Positions 1 through 3,770 of a stretch of 5,423 nt of DNA are shown piece by piece. Numbering within the stretch: the first letter of the stretch is position 1; each line of letters begins with the position of its first letter. Source of the stretch: Limnochordia bacterium (GTDB taxonomy: Bacteria > Bacillota > Limnochordia > Darwinibacteriales > B1SED10-159); NCBI GenBank assembly GCA_007132255.1, contig SLOZ01000267.1, forward strand, positions 1-5,423. Reading direction: 5' to 3'. The position numbers and the translations under genes were made by a program. The notes beneath the pieces were generated by a model. It did not search any database and was not told the origin of the DNA. It was given only the letters and a program-made list of their open reading frames with translations.

Positions 1-231
1 AAGAACGTGGGGTGGTCTGCGATTGAAGGAGAAACGCCTTTGGGATAGGAGTCTCTCCGAGTCGACCCATCGATGTCAGTCGTTGAACCCCGTCTATGCA
101 CCAAGTGCGAGACTGGAGATCCCTTTACCATTGATTTCGTTGAGGTGTTTGATGCCAGTTTGCCCGTGACTCCGAGAAGATAAACACATTCCTACACCAT
201 GCAGAGTTCCCCTCAGAGTCAACAAACGCGT
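1..231. other. No supportable gene; possible relic of a plus-strand coding end
   Basis: No convincing gene is visible here. On the plus strand, frame 1 runs from the window edge to TAA at 181-183 with one in-frame TAG at 46-48. The translated pieces (NVGWSAIEGETPLG before the TAG, then SVVEPRLCTKCETGDPF) look more protein-like than random sequence, with a CxxC. They loosely recall the variable C-terminal tails of TnpB-type transposon proteins, but this is only an impression. Frame 2 is also open to about 169 with nothing recognisable. On the minus strand an ORF beginning near 134 runs off the left edge and does not resemble MnmE, the usual neighbour after jag. Treat this as intergenic or decayed sequence. 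Confidence 0.25.
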
Positions 232-267
232 AAAAAAGCTGGACCCCGTTCTCAACGGAGGCCAGCT
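232..267 (-). terminator. Strong intrinsic terminator after jag
   Basis: Read on the minus strand, the 14-nt arms at 267-254 and 250-237 pair with one C/T mismatch and one G-T wobble, closing a GAG loop at 253-251. A run of six T (237-232, the first one paired) follows at once. It lies 65 nt past the jag stop with no gene between, so it should end the rpmH-rnpA-yidD-yidC-jag transcription unit. On the plus strand no T tract follows, so it is probably one-directional. Confidence 0.9.
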
Positions 268-332
268 CTTAGGTAATCCATGCAGTTCACGTATGGAGAT
301 GCCTCGACACCTTAGGAGATGCGGTCTTGCTC

Positions 333-974
333 TTACTTCTCCGGCAAAATGACCACTCGTCGATACGGGTCTTTGCCTTCACTGTGTGTTTCAACACCGT
401 CGAAACTCTGTAGTTCATGATGAACAATCCGGCGCTCCAAGGCATTCATGGGATCCAAGACCACTCGTCGATGACTGGATGAAGCTTTTTCAGCCAATCG
501 CCGTGCTAAGCCTCGTAGTGTTTCTTCCCGCCGCTCTCGGTAGCCTTCCACATCCACAACAATTCTCGTCCAATCGTCGTCGCCGCGGTTCACAGCCAAC
601 GCCGTCAAGTACTGCAGTGAATCTAGGGTCTGACCTCTTCGTCCAATGAGCAGCCCTAAGTTTTCACCCTGAATATCCACGAAGATCATGTCCTCTTTGA
701 CAGAAGCGGAAATCTGAACTGGGATGTCCATCTTGGCCAACAGCTCTTCCACAAACTGGGCTGTCTGCTGCGCCTTGGACTCTAACTTAGACTCGTGAGT
801 GTCATGAAGTGTAACCCGCACTCGAGCTGGCTTTGAACCCAAAAGACCCAACAAACCTTTAGTTGCTTCTTCAAGCACTTCGATTTCCACTTGGTCTTTG
901 GTAGTCTCCAACTCCCGCAGTGCGTCTTCTACGGCTTCATCCACGGTACGAGCCGATTTTTCCACAGATTTCAT
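333..974 (-). CDS. jag: RNA-binding protein Jag/KhpB (SpoIIIJ-associated)
   Basis: This 213-residue protein has the three-part Jag layout. The Jag-N domain covers roughly residues 1-55 and contains the glycine-rich KGLLGLLGSKPARVRV stretch. A type II KH domain lies at about 75-150, with its GxxG loop visible as IGRRGQ (110-115). An R3H domain lies at about 150-212, with the R-xxx-H signature at R181/H185 in ERRIVHH. Jag/KhpB binds RNA in the cytoplasm. In other Firmicutes it pairs with KhpA and affects cell envelope and division, and it is regularly encoded beside a YidC paralogue. The ATG overlaps the yidC stop by 4 bp (ATGA) and has an AGGAGG at 984-989, nine bases upstream, so the start is firm and translational coupling with yidC is likely. 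The gene is full length and the last in the operon. Confidence 0.96.
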   Translation of the reverse strand: MKSVEKSARTVDEAVEDALRELETTKDQVEIEVLEEATKGLLGLLGSKPARVRVTLHDTHESKLESKAQQTAQFVEELLAKMDIPVQISASVKEDMIFVDIQGENLGLLIGRRGQTLDSLQYLTALAVNRGDDDWTRIVVDVEGYRERREETLRGLARRLAEKASSSHRRVVLDPMNALERRIVHHELQSFDGVETHSEGKDPYRRVVILPEK

Positions 975-1666
975 TGGTCTTTCCCTCCTTGCCCCTTAGG
1001 TGCAGGTACAGACTCTGCTGCTTTCGATGACGTTTTAGCCGACTTTGGCGCTGCAACCGCGGTCATGGGATACTGTTTATTAATGAAAGCCTGTTGACCG
1101 ATGGAGAACACATTGCTAACAATCCAGTAAAGCACCAATCCTGCAGGAAAGTTGATACTGAAAATCCCGATCATCCCAGGCATGACGAACATCATACCTT
1201 TAGCTGTTGGATCGGTAGCCGTCTGCTTCATCTGCAGAAACGTTGTTAATGCGGCTATAATGGGAAAGATGTAGATCGGGTCAGGTTGACTCAGGTCCCA
1301 GAATCCAAGGAATACAGATGCTTCCCCGGCACTGATGTCCTGCAAGACGCGGAAAAACGCCCACAAAAACGGCAGTTGAACCAACATGGGCAAACAACCC
1401 CCCAAGGGGTTCACCTTATGCTCGCGGTACAATTCCATGGTCTTTTTCTGGTATTCCTGAGGGTTTTCTTTGTGTTTTTCTTGAAGTTCCTTCATCTTTG
1501 GCTGCAGTACACGCATGGCAGCCATACTCTTGGTCTGGCTCAGTGTTAACGGGAACAGTACAATCCTAATCAACAGTGTTACCAAAATAATGGCTATTGC
1601 ATAACTCCCAGTTACGCCCACGATGCCATCAAGCATCCAGGCCAAACCGTCTTGAATATAACCCAA
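971..1666 (-). CDS. yidC: Membrane protein insertase YidC (SpoIIIJ/OxaA family)
   Basis: YidC inserts membrane proteins, alone or with SecYEG. From the TTG at 1666 the product has 231 residues, a size typical of Gram-positive YidC. The first transmembrane segment (about residues 18-42) carries the conserved groove arginine (R34 in LLIRIVLFPLT). A charged cytoplasmic hairpin rich in K/E/Q follows (about 50-85). Next come the family motif NPLGGCLPMLVQLP (86-99), further hydrophobic segments at about 129-145 and 158-190, and a K/A/P-rich cytoplasmic tail that could contact ribosomes. No lipobox cysteine is seen near the N terminus. I prefer TTG 1666 because a GGGGG run lies seven bases upstream. 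The alternative TTG at 1684 (237 residues) has no visible ribosome-binding site. It overlaps jag by 4 bp and follows yidD by 33 bp. Confidence 0.95.
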   Translation of the reverse strand: MGYIQDGLAWMLDGIVGVTGSYAIAIILVTLLIRIVLFPLTLSQTKSMAAMRVLQPKMKELQEKHKENPQEYQKKTMELYREHKVNPLGGCLPMLVQLPFLWAFFRVLQDISAGEASVFLGFWDLSQPDPIYIFPIIAALTTFLQMKQTATDPTAKGMMFVMPGMIGIFSINFPAGLVLYWIVSNVFSIGQQAFINKQYPMTAVAAPKSAKTSSKAAESVPAPKGQGGKDQ

Positions 1667-1673
1667 GATTAAT

Positions 1674-1678
1674 CCCCC
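1674..1678 (-). promoter_or_regulatory. G-run ribosome-binding site deciding the yidC start
   Basis: GGGGG on the minus strand ends seven bases before TTG 1666. It can pair with the anti-Shine-Dalgarno CCUCC core using G-U wobble. It lies inside the longer 237-residue reading, so it argues for internal initiation at 1666 over 1684. The same arrangement (G-run, seven bases, TTG) is seen before rnpA. Confidence 0.5.
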
Positions 1679-1699
1679 ATTCAAACATACGTGATTAGA

Positions 1700-1906
1700 C
1701 TACGGAACCGGGTCGTAGCCCCCAGGATGCCAAGGATGGCAGCGGAGGACGCGACGAATGGCCATCCAAATTCCTTTCAACCCATGCTTCTCAATAGCTT
1801 CCTTACCATACGTTGAGCACGTTGGGTAAAACCGACAGCGAGCAGGGAGAACCGGCGAAATCCATCGTCGGTAGACAAATATCAGAAATAAAGCCAGTTT
1901 AACCAA
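1700..1906 (-). CDS. yidD: Membrane protein insertion efficiency factor YidD
   Basis: This 68-residue protein matches the small YidD family almost end to end. A hydrophobic, amphipathic N-terminal helix (MVKLALFLIFVYRRWISPVL) is followed by the signature CRFYPTCSTYGKEAI (24-38) and the C-terminal RCHPWHPGGYDPVP (55-68). The family's three conserved cysteines are present at 24, 30 and 56. YidD is a peripheral inner-membrane protein thought to help YidC-dependent insertion, which fits its place directly before yidC. The only start giving this product is TTG at 1906, preceded by GGTGA at a suitable distance. That GGTGA overlaps the rnpA stop codon, and the rnpA-yidD gap is only 6 bp, so translation is probably coupled. 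Confidence 0.95.
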   Translation of the reverse strand: MVKLALFLIFVYRRWISPVLPARCRFYPTCSTYGKEAIEKHGLKGIWMAIRRVLRCHPWHPGGYDPVP

Positions 1907-1912
1907 GGCATC

Positions 1913-2260
1913 TCACCGCCTTTTATTCTTCCTCAAAAAGCCCAATCCCTTCATAACTTGGCAAATATCTTTTTCCAATTCCCAGAAGTCCGCTTGACGA
2001 GCTCGTGCTTTCGTACCAATAACCATATGATACCCGCCGGGAAGTTCGCTGCCTAAGGAGCGCATGATCTCACGCAGTCGGCGTTTGACTCGATTCCGAG
2101 CCACGGCATTGCCAATCTTTTTGCTCACGGAAAACCCAACGCGGAATGCTCTTTCTTCCGGCACTGCAAGCACGTGCACCGCCGTGAATTTCCCAAACTT
2201 CATCCGTCCATTGTTATATACGCGACGAAAATCTTCTGGTCGTTTCAAGCTCTCAAACAA
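1913..2260 (-). CDS. rnpA: Ribonuclease P protein component
   Basis: This is the protein subunit of RNase P, which with the RNase P RNA removes 5' leaders from precursor tRNAs. From TTG 2260 it has 115 residues, the usual family size. LKRPEDFRRVYNNGR (5-19) is the typical N-terminal helix region. The RNR signature is intact at about 50-64 (GNAVARNRVKRRLRE), preceded by the central-cleft strand RVGFSVSKKI. The tail is basic (RKNKRR). The frame stays open to an ATG at 2362, but those extra 34 residues have no resemblance to RnpA and were not used. GTG 2266 (117 residues) is possible. TTG 2260 is preferred because the GGGGGG run sits seven bases before it and only one base before the GTG. The gene lies unusually far (413 bp) from rpmH. 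Confidence 0.94.
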   Translation of the reverse strand: MFESLKRPEDFRRVYNNGRMKFGKFTAVHVLAVPEERAFRVGFSVSKKIGNAVARNRVKRRLREIMRSLGSELPGGYHMVIGTKARARQADFWELEKDICQVMKGLGFLRKNKRR

Positions 2261-2267
2261 GTACACG

Positions 2268-2273
2268 CCCCCC
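2268..2273 (-). promoter_or_regulatory. GGGGGG ribosome-binding site for rnpA
   Basis: Six G on the minus strand end seven bases before TTG 2260. Pairing with the anti-Shine-Dalgarno sequence would need two G-U wobbles, so translation may be weaker than from the strong GGAGG site of rpmH. This spacing is why TTG was chosen over the GTG at 2266. Confidence 0.5.
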
Positions 2274-2305
2274 AATGTCCGGCGTATACGTTCTGCACAC
2301 GGGCT

Positions 2306-2332
2306 GGAACAGTGCTGTCTTGACAGTGTTCC
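2306..2332 (-). other. Bulged hairpin just upstream of rnpA
   Basis: On the minus strand GGAACA pairs with TGTTCC. Inside them CTGT pairs with ACAG around a CAAG loop, leaving a 3-nt bulge on the 3' side. No T tract follows, so it is not a terminator. It ends about 45 nt before the rnpA start and could be a processing or regulatory structure. Confidence 0.35.
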
Positions 2333-2405
2333 ATAATCACACCGTTGTGAAGAGATTCCCATACACCCTTGGTTCTCACAGAAGACAACAAAGGCAAATC
2401 ACAAG

Positions 2406-2435
2406 TCCACGAAACTCGCAAGCAAGCTTCGTGGA
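2406..2435 (-). other. 8-bp perfect stem-loop in the rnpA leader region
   Basis: TCCACGAA (minus 2435-2428) is exactly complementary to TTCGTGGA (2413-2406). The 14-nt loop can itself form a 4-bp stem, so the whole structure is long. There is no T tract. It lies directly downstream of the candidate extended -10 element at 2443-2451 and would be in the 5' part of any transcript starting there. Confidence 0.4.
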
Positions 2436-2442
2436 TCTCTAA

Positions 2443-2451
2443 GCTATAACA
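2443..2451 (-). promoter_or_regulatory. Weak candidate extended -10 promoter for rnpA
   Basis: On the minus strand TG-T-TATAGC matches an extended -10 (TGn plus four of six bases of TATAAT). The hexamer at the -35 position is poor. If rpmH transcripts end at the hairpins at 2655-2672 or 2565-2584, rnpA would need a promoter of its own, and this is the best I found. The evidence is thin. Confidence 0.25.
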
Positions 2452-2557
2452 GGTGCTGGTATATTTCGAAATCAGCCATTACGCCGTGGAGCTATCAATG
2501 ACAACAATCGGATAGCTTCGCGGCCGACGCAAACCATGTTTGGATGTCAATAAGGCC

Positions 2558-2590
2558 AAAGAAACGGTGGTTACTGTACCACCGCCTTTG
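2558..2590 (-). terminator. Possible intrinsic terminator between rpmH and rnpA
   Basis: On the minus strand CGGTGGT (2584-2578) pairs with ACCACCG (2571-2565) around a 6-nt loop. TTTCTTT (2564-2558) follows at once, and an AAA run precedes the stem, as in many intrinsic terminators. The T tract is interrupted by one C, so partial read-through into rnpA is plausible. It could set a higher level of rpmH than of the downstream genes. Confidence 0.5.
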
Positions 2591-2654
2591 CCCCATTTTT
2601 ATCCATGTGTAAACCATTGCCGTTCGCAATGGAAAAAAACATGCCTCATGAGAA

Positions 2655-2672
2655 AGACCCGTTTCCGGGTCT
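2655..2672 (-). terminator. GAAA-loop hairpin right after rpmH
   Basis: One base after the rpmH stop codon, AGACCCG and CGGGTCT form a perfect 7-bp stem closed by a GAAA (GNRA) tetraloop. The following bases are only moderately T-rich (TTCTC), with a pure T7 run further on at 2640-2634. It may act as a weak terminator, an attenuator, or a 3' end stabiliser that keeps rpmH mRNA abundant over rnpA. Stem and loop are clear; the function is inferred. Confidence 0.5.
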
Positions 2673-2673
2673 A

Positions 2674-2808
2674 TTAGGCAGAAAGACGCTTTCTTCCTTT
2701 ACTGCGGCGGCGGGCCACGACCCGACGGCCACCGGAAGTACGCATCCGGACAAGAAAGCCGTGATTTTTCTTCCGCTTACGACGGTTCGGTTGATATGTT
2801 CTTTTCAC
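2674..2808 (-). CDS. rpmH: 50S ribosomal protein L34
   Basis: This 44-residue, strongly basic protein is bL34 of the large ribosomal subunit. The reading is unmistakable: MKRTYQPNRRKRKK at the start, HGFLVRMRTSGGRRV in the middle and ARRRSKGRKRLSA at the end, the canonical family sequence and length. It begins with GTG at 2808 and has a strong GGAGGGAGGT site (2825-2816) seven bases upstream. It ends with tandem stops TAA TAG. It is the first gene of the leftward block and is served by the promoter at 2854-2882. A stable hairpin follows directly, and the next gene rnpA is 413 bp away, an unusual separation. Confidence 0.98.
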   Translation of the reverse strand: MKRTYQPNRRKRKKNHGFLVRMRTSGGRRVVARRRSKGRKRLSA

Positions 2809-2853
2809 GTTAGTGACCTCCCTCCATCACCGTCTCGATCCATATACAGCAAG

Positions 2854-2882
2854 ATTATACCGGATAGTTCGATCAATTGCAA
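2854..2882 (-). promoter_or_regulatory. Sigma-A-type promoter of rpmH
   Basis: On the minus strand, TTGCAA at 2882-2877 (-35, four of six bases) is separated by exactly 17 bp from a perfect TATAAT at 2859-2854. The start of transcription should fall near 2847, giving a leader of about 39 nt that carries the strong rpmH ribosome-binding site. It points away from dnaA. Confidence 0.8.
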
Positions 2883-2925
2883 CCATAAGATCTTCCACTT
2901 CGTTCGCTTCAGTACCATAAGTCAA

Positions 2926-2941
2926 TTGAAAAAGTAAGTTC
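2926..2941 (+). repeat. Left arm of perfect 16-bp inverted repeat
   Basis: TTGAAAAAGTAAGTTC is exactly complementary to the arm at 3119-3134. It can also pair with GAACTTAGTTTTTCA at 2964-2978 (15 positions, one mismatch) across a 22-nt loop, so two alternative structures are possible. Confidence 0.8.
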
Positions 2942-2963
2942 TACCCCTCTCAGCCTTGAAGTG

Positions 2964-2978
2964 GAACTTAGTTTTTCA
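2964..2978 (-). repeat. Imperfect internal copy of the repeat arm
   Basis: GAACTTAGTTTTTCA differs from the right arm (GAACTTACTTTTTCA) at one base. It faces the left arm at 2926-2941 as a hairpin partner. Confidence 0.65.
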
Positions 2979-3118
2979 TTTTTCACGGTGGAAGAAATTG
3001 CGACGAACTCGGCGGCTTTTTGCCTCGTCACCCTGTTCCATTCCTAAGAGTCGCTACCAAATTCTAAGAAGGGGACGAGAGGGCTTACTCGAAGGGCGGA
3101 ACGTACTCTTTTAAACCG

Positions 3119-3134
3119 GAACTTACTTTTTCAA
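3119..3134 (-). repeat. Right arm of perfect 16-bp inverted repeat
   Basis: GAACTTACTTTTTCAA is the exact complement of the left arm. A diverged copy sits about 20 bp upstream (GGAACGTACTCTTTT from 3098), giving a near-tandem pair. The arm overlaps its own small palindrome, TTACTT-TTTC-AAGTAA (3123-3138). Confidence 0.8.
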
Positions 3135-3280
3135 GTAACCCTTCGTACCATTCTCCAGGACCGCTTCAGTACCATTGGCGGGATTTTGCTTCATAATGTC
3201 GGCACTTTCAGGAACTCACGACCGTTTCCGGTGAACTTGAAGTTTTCCACAGTATACACAGCTGCTGATTCACACGGCTG

Positions 3281-3309
3281 TTGATAAACCTCGCTCCGTC
3301 TGATAAAAT
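3281..3309 (+). promoter_or_regulatory. Good sigma-A-type promoter inside the origin
   Basis: TTGATA (3281-3286, five of six) is separated by exactly 17 bp from TAAAAT (3304-3309, five of six). Transcription would start near 3316, pointing at dnaA. The -35 lies within the DnaA-box-like TGTTGATAA at 3279-3287. A terminator-like hairpin begins almost at the start site, so full-length output is doubtful. Confidence 0.55.
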
Positions 3310-3317
3310 GAGTACGG

Positions 3318-3340
3318 AACCCGTCATGTCGGGTTTTTTT
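3318..3340 (+). terminator. Small intrinsic terminator running into a DnaA box
   Basis: AACCCG (3318-3323) and CGGGTT (3330-3335) form a 6-bp stem with a 6-nt loop, and the T run extends from 3334 to 3340. The last two T are also the first two bases of the exact DnaA box at 3339-3347. It would stop plus-strand transcripts before the main DnaA-box array and the dnaA promoter. Confidence 0.6.
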
Positions 3341-3347
3341 ATCCACA
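3339..3347 (+). promoter_or_regulatory. Exact DnaA box (TTATCCACA)
   Basis: Perfect consensus. It is the only exact TTATCCACA in plus orientation in the upstream cluster and abuts the T run of the terminator at 3318-3340. Confidence 0.9.
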
Positions 3348-3388
3348 ATCCCGGGGATATCATGTGGATAGACAGGGATTTTTCTTTC

Positions 3389-3397
3389 TGTGGATAA
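3389..3397 (-). promoter_or_regulatory. Exact DnaA box
   Basis: TGTGGATAA on the plus strand, a perfect consensus. A one-mismatch copy (TGTGGATAG) lies 26 bp upstream at 3363-3371. Confidence 0.9.
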
Positions 3398-3547
3398 CAC
3401 CCACGCCGTCGACGCAAGCAGATGTCGGAAACACTCTTCGTACAGGGGTTTGGCGAACGTTTGTTTTGAATTCTACCTGTGGATTATTTTGTGGATTGTT
3501 GGTGGGTGACCCCTTGATAACCTCGTTTTCCACTGTTGATACTTTTT

Positions 3548-3576
3548 TGTGGATAACCTGTGACTAATGTGGATAA
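3548..3576 (-). promoter_or_regulatory. Pair of exact DnaA boxes 20 bp apart
   Basis: TGTGGATAA occurs at 3548-3556 and again at 3568-3576 in the same orientation, start to start 20 bp, about two helical turns. Weak sites precede the pair (3526-3534, 3534-3542). The second box contains the proposed -35 of the dnaA promoter. Confidence 0.9.
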
Positions 3577-3598
3577 CTTTTGATGATGGCCTTATACT
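3570..3598 (+). promoter_or_regulatory. Probable dnaA promoter overlapping a DnaA box
   Basis: TGGATA (3570-3575, four of six) is spaced 17 bp from TATACT (3593-3598, five of six). Transcription would start near 3605, with a leader of about 165 nt. The -35 is wholly inside the exact DnaA box 3568-3576, so bound DnaA should block RNA polymerase. That is the known logic of dnaA autoregulation in other bacteria. Confidence 0.55.
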
Positions 3599-3641
3599 GC
3601 AATGTTTATCGATCGCTAACCTGTGCAAAACTCGTGGACAA

Positions 3642-3650
3642 TTATGCACA
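3642..3650 (+). promoter_or_regulatory. DnaA box TTATGCACA
   Basis: Fits TTATNCACA exactly. It faces the TGTGCAAAA site at 3622-3630. Both are in the probable dnaA leader. Confidence 0.75.
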
Positions 3651-3707
3651 GGCAGGGGATCGCTTTTTTGTGGAGCGCATCATTTGTCACTGGGAAAGGC
3701 AGGAGCC

Positions 3708-3716
3708 TGTGGATAA
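3708..3716 (-). promoter_or_regulatory. Exact DnaA box nearest dnaA
   Basis: TGTGGATAA on the plus strand. It lies 54 bp before the dnaA start codon, between the probable transcription start and the ribosome-binding site. Confidence 0.9.
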
Positions 3717-3770
3717 CGCAAAGAATCTAACAGTAGGTTTCGCGGTTTAAATGCGTAGGAGGATACGGTA

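Larger units (their letters stand above)
2261..2650 (-). other. Long hairpin-rich spacer between rpmH and rnpA
   Basis: No recognisable gene lies in this spacer, which would normally be short. Read on the minus strand it contains successive inverted repeats. These are 2632-2614 (7 bp, loop 5), 2584-2565 (7 bp, loop 6, followed by T-rich sequence), 2517-2490 (AGCTATC/GATAGCT, loop 14), 2435-2406 (TCCACGAA/TTCGTGGA, loop 14, with an inner short stem possible), and 2332-2306 (6 bp plus an inner 4 bp with a 3-nt bulge). The segment could be a structured leader of rnpA, a processed small RNA, or decayed sequence. Short ORFs (for example 40 codons from 2617 and 29 codons from 2334) lack good ribosome-binding sites. 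Confidence 0.5.
2905..3175. repeat. Repeat-bounded intergenic segment with imperfect palindromic core
   Basis: No gene is visible here. The 14-mer CGCTTCAGTACCAT occurs as a direct repeat at 2905-2918 and 3162-3175, and CTTCGTACCATT at 3142-3153 is a related copy. Between them lies the perfect 16-bp inverted repeat at 2926-2941 and 3119-3134. Further pairs nest inside: CCCTCTC (2945-2951) with GAGAGGG (3077-3083), and CTCGTC (3024-3029) with GACGAG (3075-3080). A local GACGA/TCGTC stem lies at 3002-3029. The segment sits between the rpmH promoter and the DnaA-box cluster. It may be a small mobile-element remnant or a binding or structural part of the origin. Confidence 0.5.
3243..3716. other. 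oriC: Upstream part of oriC: DnaA-box cluster
   Basis: This non-coding stretch before dnaA holds five exact DnaA boxes (TTATCCACA or its complement) at 3339-3347, 3389-3397, 3548-3556, 3568-3576 and 3708-3716, and one TTATGCACA at 3642-3650. One-mismatch sites lie at 3243-3251, 3252-3260, 3279-3287, 3363-3371, 3478-3486 and 3622-3630. Four of the five exact boxes read TGTGGATAA on the plus strand. The position between rpmH and dnaA matches the incA/incB part of the bipartite Bacillus subtilis origin. The cluster should bind DnaA for initiation and for control of dnaA transcription. Box sequences are seen directly; activity is inferred. Confidence 0.93.

Noticed and set aside
295..322. Direct repeat GGAGATGC (295-302 and 315-322) after jag
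   Set aside because: Eight bases only, with no supporting structure; can arise by chance.
2261..2362. N-terminally extended RnpA starting at ATG 2362 (149 residues)
   Set aside because: The extra 34 residues show no RnpA resemblance, and family length and the G-run ribosome-binding site favour TTG 2260.
2545..2550. Perfect TTGACA on the minus strand as a -35 for rnpA
   Set aside because: The sequence 17 bp downstream (TCGGCC) is nothing like a -10.
2565..2584. T-box-like GGTGGTAC in the stem after rpmH
   Set aside because: Only the first bases of the T-box motif match. The ACCGCG remainder is absent, and there is no room for a stem I / specifier leader after rpmH.
2605..2937. Plus-strand ORF of 110 codons
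   Set aside because: It is the antisense shadow of rpmH and its promoter; the rpmH reading is unambiguous.
3364..3567. Plus-strand ORF of 67 codons across the DnaA boxes
   Set aside because: It has no ribosome-binding site, and its sequence is a translation of repeated DnaA boxes (LWIT-type repeats).
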